The notes beneath the pieces were generated by a model that was not told the DNA's origin, did no database searches, and saw only the letters and a list, made by a program, of their open reading frames with translations. Of a stretch of DNA of 64,000 bases, positions 11,801-22,440 are shown one piece after another. This stretch comes from Parasponia andersonii (Eukaryota > Streptophyta > Magnoliopsida > Rosales > Cannabaceae): positions 813,794-877,793 of the forward strand of contig JXTB01000041.1 in assembly GCA_002914805.1 (NCBI GenBank), written 5' to 3'. Made by a program: the position numbers and the translations under genes. Position 1 is the first letter of the stretch. Each line of letters begins with the position of its first letter.

Positions 11801-12978
11801 ACGCAAAGCGACTTCAAATGAAAGCAGATCGCTATGTTATCTATGATGAGAAGCTTTATCGAAGGAGTTTTAGTGTGCCGCTATTGTTATGTGTCGATGA
11901 AAAAAAAACAGACTACATTATGAGGGAAATTCACGAAGGAATATACGGAAATCATTCCGAGGGGCAGGCACTTGTGAACAAGATTCTAAGACAAAGGTAT
12001 TTTTGGCCGACCATGAAGAAGGATACGATAGAATTTATTAGGAGGTGTAACAAATGCCAACGATTTGCAACTGTTCCTAGAATGCCATCCGTTCCTCTCA
12101 CTCCAATGACCAGTCTATGGCCATTTGAAATACGTGGAATTGATATTATCAGAACACTTCCATTAGCGCGAGGTGGGATGAAGTATGCAGTGGTCGCAGT
12201 CGATTATTTCACCAAGTAGACAGAAGCTGAAGCTTTGAGTACCATTTCCGCAAAAAAAATGATAGATTTTGTTTACAAATCTATAATCTGCCATTATGGT
12301 ATATCATATACCATAATTTCTGATAATGGGAAACAATTTGACTGTGACGAGTTCCGTAACTTCTGCAACAACTTAGGCATCAAGAAGAATTTCTCCGCTA
12401 TTGTTCATCCACAAGCCAATGGACAAGTCGAAGCGATAAATAAAATACTTAAACACAATATAAAGACAAAGTTGGAAGAGCATAAAAGAGCTTGACCAGA
12501 GGTACTCCCTGAAGTTTTATGGGCTTATCGCACCACTCAACGAACAACTACCGGAAAGAGTCCATTCTCTTTAGCTTACGGATATGAAGTAATGGTTCCG
12601 GTTGAAATTAGTGCGAACTCTCTACGAAGATCAACCTATGAGCAAGATCGCAATAAAACACTAATGAGGATTGAGCTCGATCTTTTAGAAGAAAGGCGCG
12701 AGCAGTCTCAGCTTCGAATTGTATCATATCAACAGCACACCGCTCGATATTATAAGTCTAAAGTCAGACGAAAAGGATTTGAATTTGGTGACCTTGTTCT
12801 TCGGCAAGTCCTACTTAATAATAAAGAGCACGGTGCTGGAATATTTGGACCCTCTTGGGAAGGACCGTATGTTATTAATGTCATCATTCGACCTGGGAGA
12901 TATAAGTTAGCTCGCATTGGCAGACAAAAGATCGAGCATGCCAGGAATGCAGAACAACTTCGTCGCTATTATCAGTAA
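8873..12978 (+). pseudogene. Degenerate gypsy pol: PR, RT, RNase H x2, integrase
   Basis: Domain order is as follows. Aspartic protease (8873-9960) has the active-site-like VDNGSAVDIL near 9175. Reverse transcriptase (9974-10560) has RMCIDFTDLNKACPKDSFPL and the catalytic YVDDMLVK near 10408. A gypsy RNase H follows (about 10780-11060). A second RNase H (11263-11620) reads WKLYVGG where the family usually has a catalytic Asp. The integrase (about 11900-12978) has an H-H-C-C zinc region, SDNGKQF and NGQVEAINK, and ends at TAA 12976-12978. Stops occur after position 9958, in RT, between RT and RNase H, and in the integrase, plus frameshifts. It is non-functional as it stands. Confidence 0.92.
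9593..9692 (+). repeat. 27-bp coding tandem repeat in the PR-RT linker
   Basis: Four tandem copies of 27 bp encode variants of the nine residues EASGETSVE. They lie between the protease and RT domains in an acidic, low-complexity linker. All copies keep the frame, so the expansion occurred while the ORF was under coding constraint or by simple unit slippage. Confidence 0.85.
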
Positions 12979-13033
12979 ATTTTCATGTATATCTTCATGT
13001 TTTCGTCATTCATCAATAAAGATATCTACTTAT

Positions 13034-13145
13034 TCGTCATTCATTGTTTGTCATTCGTTAATCATCATTCGTTGATCGTCATTCGTTAATTGTCATTCGT
13101 TAATCATCATTCGTTAATCGTCATTCGTTGATCATCATTCATCAT
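13034..13145 (+). repeat. 14-bp tandem repeat after pol
   Basis: About eight imperfect copies of CGTCATTCGTTAAT lie directly after the integrase stop. They are non-coding and probably a minisatellite in the spacer between pol and the antisense ORF. The sequence after the array (13240 onward, with GACTCGGGGGCAGTGGG near 13224) is purine-rich spacer. Confidence 0.85.
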
Positions 13146-13805
13146 CATCAATAAGGGTGTCTCCTCATCGATCATTCGATTTGGTACTTTTTATAGTTTT
13201 ATGGCAGTCTTCGAATACCATAAGACTCGGGGGCAGTGGGATCAGAATATTATCTCCTACTTGCTTCCTAAGGGACTATGCAAAACGTCCATTTAGAGGG
13301 GTCGGAATTTTAGATCGTCGAAATATATAAAATTCCTTAAAATCCTAGGATTTTCTCCTCGCTTTATGCATTAGCATGTCATATTACGCCATTTTCCTCC
13401 TCGAATAACAAAGTAACTAAGCAAAATATTCATTGTTCGATATGATATATTGCTATATTTATATTTTGCCATGGAACTTTTGAAAAACAGTATTGAGTTT
13501 GCATTACTCATACTTGCTATTTTCTTAAGCGACCTAACCTATCCTAACACAACCATTTTAAGTGTGTTAGATTCAAATCATAATAGCGTACCGATCAGTC
13601 ACTTAGAGATTGAATACTTAGTTAAATTAATTATCTTCTATATTACGACTTAGTGTGTTGATTGTTTTGCAAGAATAAATGTCTAATAAAGAAAGCATTC
13701 ATTCATTGATAAAAGCTCACACCTGTATGCAAGCAAAGAAATATAAATAAGATTGGACTAAGTCCGTATTGTTCTGAAGTTAAAAAAAAAAATAAAAGAG
13801 CATAA

Positions 13806-15956
13806 TTATTGTGCAGATGTGCTCGCTCCACCATCTCTAGTTTTGATAGCTTCATCTTCCCTCCAACTATGGACAAGCTCGACCATGTCTTCGCCAAGGA
13901 TAGAAAAGTCGAAGTCCGAATGCTCGCAGAAAATGTTATATATAATGGTCGACGAGGCGATGTCATTGGCTTTGTCTTCGAGCTCCTTGACTTTCAGTAG
14001 CTTTGAACTCTTCAATAGCCTTGCGAGCCGCCTCTGTTGTCGCCTCCTTCATACGATTCGGATGCTCGGAGATAGTCTTTTCAAGCTCTTTAATTTTTTT
14101 TCCTCATGCTTCTCCTTTTCGAACTTCTCTTTGGCCAGACCTTCGAGCAGCTGCTGCCTCTCTAAATCGAAGGCTTTTTTCTCCTCCTCGCAAACCTTCT
14201 CCGAGTCCTCGAATGCTTGAGTTATCTCTTCGACTTTTTCGGCCTTGTCCAAATACTCAAGGACTGGGTCATGCATCAGGACAGCAGCTGCAGTAGTCTG
14301 AAAATATAACACATCAATATCAGAAAAATGCGTTGAAAAGAGAAAATAGAAGATGCTTACATTTGCCAACATCCTCATCGCAGAACCAAAAGCAACCTTG
14401 GCAGATCGTCGCTTCATCCTCTCCCAGCCATCTTCAGAAGTGAAGCAATCAATGAAGGCTGCGCTCATACCAGCCTTCTCCGGTAATTGGTTAAGGAGCG
14501 CGAAAAGCTCCTCGTCCTTATCAACTTGGTTCGGTACCAAAGAAGTGGCAGTCTCCTTGGATGGTTCGTGATGGCTCACAGTTTGAGGCTGAGGAGGAGG
14601 TGAGCTTGTCGGGATATCCTCGAAGGCGACTTTTCGTTTCTTGGAAGTGTCGACCTTCTCTTTACCTTTTGACGTCGATGGAGGTATACTCTCTGGCATC
14701 TTGGACTTTGCCATGGACCCCAGAGTGGAAGGCGGTGCTCGCAATCCTCTACCAATAACCATTTCTGTACAGATGTGTCAGCAAGCGAGGTGACATAATA
14801 CGATGATGATAAAATATATGTATATATAATTACCCTCTTGCTGTTGAGAAGCTAGTGGTGATGCTGTTTCTAGAGATGATGATTCCGAGGTTGTAGGGGT
14901 AGCAGGTGCTTTTCGTTTCCTAGGTTTGGAAGACGAAGCACTCTTTTCCGTCTACTTCCTCGGCTTCTTCTTCTTCGAGCTCGAGGGTCTGGTCGAACGG
15001 ATGGTGGGATCAGGGAATGCGGCTCTCCTTGGAAGCAAACCGCAAGCGACTAAGTTCTTGGAAGTCCCAAGCTTCTTCCAATCGAATTCCTCAATCGGAA
15101 GGTCATTGATTCTGTACACCTTTGCGAGCTGTTCTTTGGAAAGTCCAGGTCGTTCTCTGTTATCTGCGATGACATACGAGTGCGATCAGAATAATATGAT
15201 TATACAGAAAAGGTGATAAACTGAAAGCTACCTATCAGGATTCTGAAAGAAGCCATTATCCGCATAGTCAAAGTGGAAAAATGGATTTTTCCATTTTTCC
15301 ATGTTATTGCGAATCTCGTAGATAGTTTTTATTGCTTGGTTCGACCACTTGCTCGCATAAAAGAAGCCGAAGTCTGATGGGTTTGATTTCACTTGGTAAA
15401 ACCAAACGAACTCTTCAGGAGTGGGGATTTCTAAGCCTAGTTTATGGTATAGTATGTACAGACTTACCATGTATCTATAAGTGTTTGGAGTTAGTTGAAA
15501 AGGAACGACTCCGTAATAATAGACGATGGATTTTATGTAAGGATGAAGTGAGAGGTGGACCCCGCATTTGAGAACTTCTTCAGAGAATGAGGCAATTCTG
15601 CGAGGTGGAGTATGTGGTCGATTGAACTCCATGGGAAGGTGAAGATGGATGGCGATCTTGTAGTTGCATATGATCTTGCTGAGCCTGTTCATTGTGCAGT
15701 TCGTCCTTATATTGGTACATGACCAGTCTCCCTCTATATATTGATAACCCGTTGCGAATACAGGGGCATCTCTGATATGCCGGGGCCATTGGTCTTGAGG
15801 AAGGTCGCCTATGCGAGGACTACTTTGCCTGATCCTGGTTATCTCAACTTCGGGTTCTGGCTAAAAATAATCTTCAAGGTTTATGGAGCTAACACTGGTA
15901 TTGGAAGATTCTCCTGAGAATGCATTTATTTTCCTAAAATCCTCACTACTAGACAT
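13806..15956 (-). pseudogene. Spliced antisense ORF of the Tat element (plant gypsy-type transposon protein)
   Basis: Read on the minus strand from ATG at 15956, four exons can be joined: 15956-15232, 15156-14834, 14764-14361 and 14297 to about 13806. The introns are only 75, 69 and 63 bp, each with GT-AG ends and preserved phase. Exon 1 encodes a globular region with LHLPMEFNRPH, GVVPFQLTPNTYRYMVSLYI and FFYASKW, resembling the plant putative gypsy-type transposon domain family. Later exons give a lysine-rich basic patch (SSSKKKKPRK) and a long coiled coil rich in E and K, ending STSAQ. Stops at 15861 and 14952 and two frameshifts near 14100 and 14030 inactivate it. Extra ORFs, some antisense, are known between pol and the 3' LTR of Tat-type elements. 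Their function is unknown. Confidence 0.75.
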
Positions 15957-16950
15957 TTGAAAAGAAATATGAATGGATTTAGTCATATGCGAGCATCAGG
16001 GACCTTAGTTATATGCGAGCAGTTTTGGGGTCTCATCCTAGGATTACATCAACAAGTTACTCATCGAATTTTTTCTAATCGATCTACAGATTCATAAAAA
16101 TAGTTCGAGCAGTTCGTTAAAAAGGAAAATAAAAAACTCTTTTACGTGTTCATCTCTGTCAGTCATCTAAAAGAAGGTATTCTATAAACCAACGAAGGGG
16201 ATCTAAAAATTTTCATTTTACAGTCCATCCGAATATGGGATGGGTTTATATTCAGAATATTTAGGCTCTACGGTTTGTTCCTATTTTCTAGAAATAGGAT
16301 CTGTAAATAAGAATTTTGGAAAAATCGAAAAACAAGAGAGAGAGGATATATACTAACCTTTCTTCAAAGACGAAAGGACCAAGATGACGTCTGAAGGATT
16401 GTGATAATAACTACATTGGAGAAGATGATAAAATTGTACGAGCTGAGAAACAGAATGACGCCGGAAGGGTTGCTCTGTGAATACTTCGAGTTTCGAGAGA
16501 AATAGCAGACAATAGGTTTTTTGAAAAGGAGGCGGATTTGTTTTCGATATATATACCTCGAGCGTCGTCAAATCACAGCCGTAGATCAAGGTATTTAATT
16601 TTCAAATCCAAAGGCCGAAGTTCACGCAAGATTTGATTTTTTTCTGAAATTAAATCGGTATCTTTTCAAAATTTGAAACGATTCGATTTAAGACAACAGC
16701 TGGCATCATCGCTATCATTGTGTCTGTTTTAAAAAAGAAAAGAAGGGAAAAGTCTCCTCGAGTTTTGCTATTCTTCTTAGAAAATGTGATACGTGGTTTC
16801 ATCTGTCAGAAAAAGGTGCGCGTGATCTTGAAAATGTGAGAATTGAGATCTGGTGACTCTTCAAAGGTCTTAAGTCTAGGTCATGACATTGCATTTTTTA
16901 AGCTCACACTTCTAGTAGAAGGAAGCTTCATTTTGTCCTAAAGAACTAAT
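15957..16950. other. 3' non-coding part of the Tat element
   Basis: This lies between the antisense ORF and the 3' LTR. It should hold the promoter of the antisense ORF on the minus strand. A minus-strand TATATAT lies at about 16546-16554 (ATATATA on plus). No convincing ORF is seen. Confidence 0.4.
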
Positions 16951-16966
16951 GGAACTGGAGGGCAAT
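16951..16966 (+). promoter_or_regulatory. Polypurine tract
   Basis: GGAACTGGAGGGCAAT directly precedes the TG of the 3' LTR, the expected place for plus-strand DNA priming. Confidence 0.7.
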
Positions 16967-17633
16967 TGTTGTACGGTCTAAAAATCCTATATGTTGGTTA
17001 ATACCAAAAAGGGAAAAGTTGACCAAGTGAACGTGTCAGGTCGCATGAGAAAGAATTAAATGCGACCTCTTCCGAACGAGTTACGTGCGATCTCCACCGT
17101 ACAAGTTAGTACGACCTCCTCCGAACGAGTTAAGTGCGACCAGAATGAAAAGGAAACTAAACTAAGCTTCGTCAAACGGGTAACCTACAAAGAAAGGAAA
17201 ACAAAAATTTCTCTTTAAAGATCGACCAGTCATCTCATTTAAGTGATTACCCAGTTATATTGTTACTCAAATTGTATTGCCCGATTATACAGTTACCAAT
17301 TCTCACAATTGGGAAACATTGAGCTATCCTTACCTATATAAAGGGAGTTCAATGTTTCAATCAGAGAGCTTTGATCTTTTTTGGACTTCTTTCGGATCTT
17401 TTTAGATTTCTTAAACTCTTGCTTTTTCTTTCCGGACAACACATTGTAATTTTGAGCTCTTGTAATTCTCCAGAAAATAGTAAAAAAACAGTGGACGTAG
17501 GCTCATCTTTTTTGGAGCTGAACTACTATAAAATTTTTGTCTCTTTATTTGTTTTAGTTAATTAACCTTTTTCACACACAAATCACATTTTGTAATTTTC
17601 TTAAATTTATTATTGACAAAACCTCCGTCAAAA
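16967..17633 (+). repeat. 3' LTR of the Tat element
   Basis: 667 bp, starting TGTTGTACGGTC and ending CCTCCGTCAAAA. The final CA of the 5' LTR has become AA here. It has fewer copies of the GCGACCTCCTCCGAACGAGTT unit than the 5' LTR. It is followed by GTCGT at 17634-17638. Confidence 0.93.
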
Positions 17634-17638
17634 GTCGT
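17634..17638. repeat. Target-site duplication GTCGT (right)
   Basis: Exact partner of 6343-6347. Confidence 0.9.
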
Positions 17639-19046
17639 ATGCACTTAAGATTTGATAGGTGGCACCGTAAATTGAATTATCCTAAGACTAGTTCTATCCG
17701 GAGAAACCAGTGACTGGTTGCGGATGAACTGGTTTACAAGGAGGAATAATATTAGTCCATCAGGGAAGCAAGAGATGAGATGTCTCACGTCTCAATAATG
17801 CTAATAAGAAAAAACTTCTATATACTTTGTTTTGTATTTTTTATTTTTTAAAACGAAAAAAGTTATTGAATCTTTTCAAAATTTGCTTGAAAAGATATTC
17901 GTTCTATATTTCATTTAAAAAAATAAAAAACATAAAATAAAAATATATCTAAATAAGCCAAAGACCTCGGATTATACTTAAATAAGCCCACAGCCTCCAA
18001 TTTTCAGAACTATGTATCATTTATGAATTATATCCAACGAATTTAATTTGGAGCTCTATTATTTAAAAAAAAAAAACTAAAAAGTTGTAGTTTTTGGTCG
18101 CATATTATTTGATAAGTGTTGTGGATTTATCCCATTTCATCCCAATTCTATTTGAATATAAGACCTCCACCTTAAAAAGAGGTTACACGCTTAAAGCGCA
18201 TCTCAACTCTATTTGAATAAAAAGAGGTTACACGCTTAAAACGCATCTCAACTCTATTTGAATAAAAAGAGGTTACACGCTTACCTGTACCGATTGGTCT
18301 AACTCACATGATTCACTAATGGGTACAAATGATTCTAGCACTTCACCTATTAGTTGCATGTGTTTGTCCCAATTCTATTTAAGGCCATGAGTTTATTACT
18401 AGTAAATTTTTTATTCTCATCACAAACCCGAACAATTTGGAAGCGATGCATCAAATGTTTCTATCAAGATGTTATGGATAAAGATAATATGGCCATCACT
18501 TTTTTAAATTACATCTTAACCAGAATTCAATTAATTTGTCCATGTTGAGATACGTTACCAACCGTTTGTTTTACGTATTCAAATAAATATTGAATAAAGA
18601 TTAGTATATATATTCCCTCTGCTCATGACATATACCTTCTCCCTCGGGATAAGAAAAGACTATTCCCTTCCCGCCATTCTTCCCTCGCATCAGAAAATTT
18701 TAAAAAGAAAAAATTACAAAAAAAAAAAATTAAAACTTTTAAGTAAAAACCAAAACAATTAAACAAACAATAAAGAAAAAAAAATGGAACAGATTCAAAA
18801 GCTGATGAAGTACTTATTCAAAGTAATTTGATCCCCATGAAAAAAGTAGACACATGCCCTTAAAGCATATCTCTGCAACGAATTATGTATACTTAACCCT
18901 TGACATCAAGATATCAAAATCCCCCGTTTCCAAAGCAAAGCATAATCTTCCAGTTACTTCTTCAGCAATGGCTGCCATATCCAACTACAACCGATATTGG
19001 CATCATCATCATCATCATCATCATTACCACCTCTCCAAACCCAATT
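17639..19046. other. Intergenic, upstream of the GH17 gene
   Basis: No gene is seen. It contains the 45-bp tandem repeat listed separately and an A-rich stretch at about 18700-18785. A (CAT)n run at about 19000-19022 sits in the probable 5' leader of the next gene. A frame through it (18854-19132) would encode polyhistidine but has no support as a protein. Confidence 0.5.
18174..18285. repeat. 45-bp tandem repeat, ~2.5 copies
   Basis: The unit AAAAAGAGGTTACACGCTTA... starts at 18174, 18219 and 18264 with a single difference between the first two copies (GCGCATCTC versus ACGCATCTC). A still more diverged copy may precede it. No coding role is apparent. Confidence 0.85.
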
Positions 19047-20786
19047 ATGGAAACTCCTCTTCATCAAGTTTTCGCATCACTTGGACTCGGTCTTTTGCTT
19101 CTAATCACAACTTTACATCAAGGTACTATTAATACTTAACAATATCAAGCTCATTTGTCTACATATAAATAAAGAATTAGTGCATTATAATTTTCAACCA
19201 AGTACAGGAGTAGAAGGAGCTATTGGAGTCAACTATGGAACCGTTGCAGATAACCTCCCACCACCAGCCGAAGTGGCCCAATTCCTTGTAAAATCCACCA
19301 TCATCAACCGGGTTCGACTCTTCGACTCAAACCCAGAAGTCCTCCAAGCCTTTGCTCACACCGGGATCTCAGTCACCATCACCATCCCCAACGACCAAAT
19401 CCCAAGCCTCACCAAGCTCACCTCCGCCCAGCAATGGCTCAGAACCACCGTCCAGCCCCACATCCCGGCCACCGACATAGTCCGGATCTTGGTGGGCAAC
19501 GAGGTCTTGGCCACCGCGAACAAGCTTCTTATCGTCTCTCTCGTTCCCGCCATGGAGACCCTCCACGCCGCCCTCGTCGACGCCGGGTTGAACCGCCGGA
19601 TCAAGATCTCGACCCCTCACTCTCTGGGCATCCTCTCCGCCTCGAGTCCGCCGTCGACGGGGAAGTTCCGGCAGGGCTACGATACCCACGTGCTCGGACC
19701 CTTGCTGGGTTTCCTCAGATCCACCGACTCGCCCTTCATGGTGAACCCGTACCCGTTTTTCGGGTTCTCGCCCGATACGATCGACTACGCTCTCTTTCGA
19801 CCCTGTTCAGGGGTTTTGGACCCGAATACAGAGCTCAAGTACACCAACATGCTGGACGCTCAGCTCGATGCGGTTTTCTCGGCCATGAAGGTTTTGGGGT
19901 ACTCGGATCTTGAGATCGTGATCGCCGAAACGGGTTGGCCCTCCGACGGAAACTTGCCCAAGATCGGGGTCGACCCGACCACGGCGGCCGAGTACAACGG
20001 GAACCTCATGCGTCACGTGACCTCCGGTCTAGGCACGCCCCTCATGCCGAACCGGACCTTCGAGACTTTCATCTTCGCCCTCTTTAATGAGGATCTCAAG
20101 CCCGGCCCAACTTGCGAGAGGAACTTTGGGCTCTTTAGGCCCGATATGACGCCAGTATACGACGTCGGAATTTTGCGCCCAACGGTAGTAGCCGCCGCCG
20201 TTGTTGTTGACAACGACCCCAAAATTTCTTTGATAATCATCCTCGTTTTGGTGTTTATGCTTTGATTGGTTTGTTTGTTTGTTGTCGCCTTGGCTTGTTG
20301 TATGGCAGGCTCGTTCTTCCGTACCTGAGAATCCAATCCAAGGCCCAAGCCCAATACAAAGCCCAGGCCCAGTGGCGTCGCCCGAGCGTCTGCCGCCGCC
20401 GCCGCCGCCGCCGCATCATGAGGAGGGGCGAAGCGGGAAGCGGTGGTGTCTGCCCAAAATGTCGGCTGTTTCGGAGGCTTTGCAGAGGAATATTGACTTT
20501 GTATGTGGGTTGGGCTTGGATTGTGGGCCGATCCAAGAAGGTGGGCCGTGCTTTCTTCCCAATACGGTCAGGGCCCATGCAGCTTATGCCATGAACGCGT
20601 ACTACCAAATAATGGGAAGCAACGGCTCTGATTGTGATTTTGAACAAACCGGAGCCATCTCCCACGTCGATCCAAGTACGTTTCTTGTAATTTTACTAGT
20701 TCTTATATAATTTTGAAAGATGAAGTCTTTAATTATAATCTTTATTTTTCTTTTTAATACCAGGCTTTGGAATATGCAAATTTTGA
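19047..20786 (+). CDS. Glucan endo-1,3-beta-glucosidase (GH17) with X8 domain
   Basis: A secreted cell-wall enzyme that cleaves beta-1,3-glucan (callose). Exons: 19047-19122, 19208-20184, 20309-20675 and 20764-20786, all GT-AG and in frame, giving 480 residues. Residues 1-25 form a hydrophobic signal peptide (LGLGLLLLITTLHQ). The GH17 domain follows at once (GAIGVNYGTVADNLPPP), with the general acid Glu in ILVGNEVLAT and the nucleophile Glu in IVIAETGWPSDG. After a proline-rich linker, the X8/CBM43 domain starts at WCLPKMSAVSEALQRN and has the family cysteines up to the final FGICKF. Retaining intron 3 gives a shorter protein that stops at 20263-20265 after a hydrophobic tail resembling a GPI signal. 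Coding GC is far higher than its surroundings. The family is certain; the exact orthologue is not. Confidence 0.92.
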
Positions 20787-22393
20787 CAGCGAAGAAAGGT
20801 GTAAAAGCCAGAGCAGATGACCTTAAAGCGAACCAGTTTCATTTTTGTTCACACTCCTATGAGCACAAATAACTTTTCTTTTCCATAATTATTACAGAAC
20901 ACAAATTATACGGTTAAAGGATATTAAATTACTTTTAAGACTAAAAGAAAATTCATAACAATTATTTTTATTTTTATTTTTTTTGTTGGAAAGATCAATT
21001 AGTATAGAAAAATTGTTATCCGATTATTGTAATTTGTAAATTTTGTACTTAATAAAGAAATACTATGTGGATATGAGTGGTTTTATTATAAAGTTACTAC
21101 GATAATATTGCTTACGTCCAAAACCTAGCTACTCTTACCGTAAAAAGTAATGGTAATAATAATTAGATCAAGTTTTATTTTTTTTCTCCCTGCATCTACG
21201 TCTGTATCTCTTACTCATTATTATATTACCTTTTATTATAATTATATGATTTGTTACTTGATCTATTGTGTTAATAAGCCAATTTATAATAAATTTTACG
21301 GGTTAATTATATTTTTTAAAATCATAAACAAATGTACCACATCATTTTAGCAATTTTAGCAATAATTATTTGAATTCCATTCTTGATTATAAAAAAAAAA
21401 GAGACACACACATAAATTGCTTGCATAAGCTCTAACGAATCATGATTCGGTATTTAAAAGGAAAAAAAAAACCTTAAACGTGGCCAAAATATGCTTGTGA
21501 TCTACTCAGCTCGTTGTTTTTATTCAAGAAAATTAATATATTGGGAAATTTTACAATAACTTTTCAATATAGGTAAAATGACAAATTGTTCTGTTATTGA
21601 GAAATTTAACGAAAATTAATATGAATATGCCAGTTACCAGTCATTTTAAATTTTCCCAATGTCATTTGAACTCGGAAGGGAGGGATAAAAAATGAACAAT
21701 TTTACCGGTTAAATGGAATAAGAGTATAAAATAATTTTCTTTAGGTGACATTTGTGCAAAATGCCAAAAATGATGAATAATGATAAGAGCATTAAAATTT
21801 TGAACAAAATATTTAAACCAATAATGTAACGTATATTTCAAACACTTATTATTTTATAATAAGACTTAAAAATGATGCACTTATTATTTATAATAAGATT
21901 ATATAAAATTATGTGGTTAAAAATGACTTCACGTCGTTAAGATAAATTTTTAATTAAAGACTTTTTTGATATCCTAATATTTTAAACGATTAATAAGAAG
22001 TTAAATATGGGGAAGCATAGTAATATGGCTAATTAATCTTATTATTGTTAGGGAAACATTTTGTTACAATTTTAAATATGAAACTCGAAAATGGAAAATG
22101 AAAAATAAATAAAAGAGGCGTGTATGTTTCTGAGTATACTCGCCTTAGGGCATATGCTCTGGTTATATCAAGTTTCACTGATCTAAAGTAGACCGGCGCG
22201 TATGCGATTTTGGCGCCTTGTCCGGTTCGCACTGCCACGATTTATGGCCTTCCCCTTTGTTCCCTCCGGCTCAATCTCTTTCTCTGTCTCTCTTTCACTT
22301 TCTCTCTCTAAAAACATTGACCTCTAGATTTTGGTGTGTCTGTCTCTCAAATCCCCCAATTTCTAGGTTTTAATCTTTTCCCATTCAACATTC
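20787..22393. other. Intergenic between the GH17 and ACBP genes
   Basis: AT-rich, with no gene recognised. About 21539-21660 is a short palindromic block whose ends (ATTGGGAAATTTTACAATAA and the reverse complement ATTGGGAAAATTTAAAATGA) look like a small MITE, although no target duplication is clear. The last ~130 bp (22265-22393) are pyrimidine-rich (CTCTTTCTCTGTCTCTC), as expected for the leader of the next gene. Confidence 0.5.
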
Positions 22394-22438
22394 ATGGTCC
22401 TAGGGTTCTATAGCTCCTCTCTGAACCCAAAACCCTAA
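22394..22438 (+). promoter_or_regulatory. Upstream ORF in the ACBP leader
   Basis: ATG at 22394 opens a 14-codon frame (MVLGFYSSSLNPKP) that stops at 22436-22438, two bases before the main ATG at 22441. If the transcript starts upstream, in the CT-rich leader, this uORF could reduce or reset translation of the main ORF. Transcription start is inferred, not seen. Confidence 0.4.
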
Positions 22439-22440
22439 CC

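Larger units (their letters stand above)
6348..17633 (+). mobile_element. Complete but decayed Ty3/gypsy retrotransposon, Tat lineage
   Basis: An 11.3-kb element with two LTRs, a primer-binding site, gag, a protease-RT-RNase H-integrase pol in gypsy order, a long 3' region with an antisense ORF, a polypurine tract and a perfect 5-bp target duplication. Two successive RNase H-like domains lie between RT and integrase, and extra ORFs lie downstream of pol. Both traits are known from the Tat/Ogre branch. Many in-frame stops and frameshifts in gag and pol make it non-autonomous. By eye the last ~510 bp of the two LTRs differ at about 30 positions, so the insertion is not recent. Confidence 0.93.

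Noticed and set aside
18854-19139. Frames with polyhistidine and polyisoleucine upstream of the GH17 gene
   Set aside because: They come from a (CAT)n microsatellite. The frame that matters starts only at 19047 and joins exon 2.
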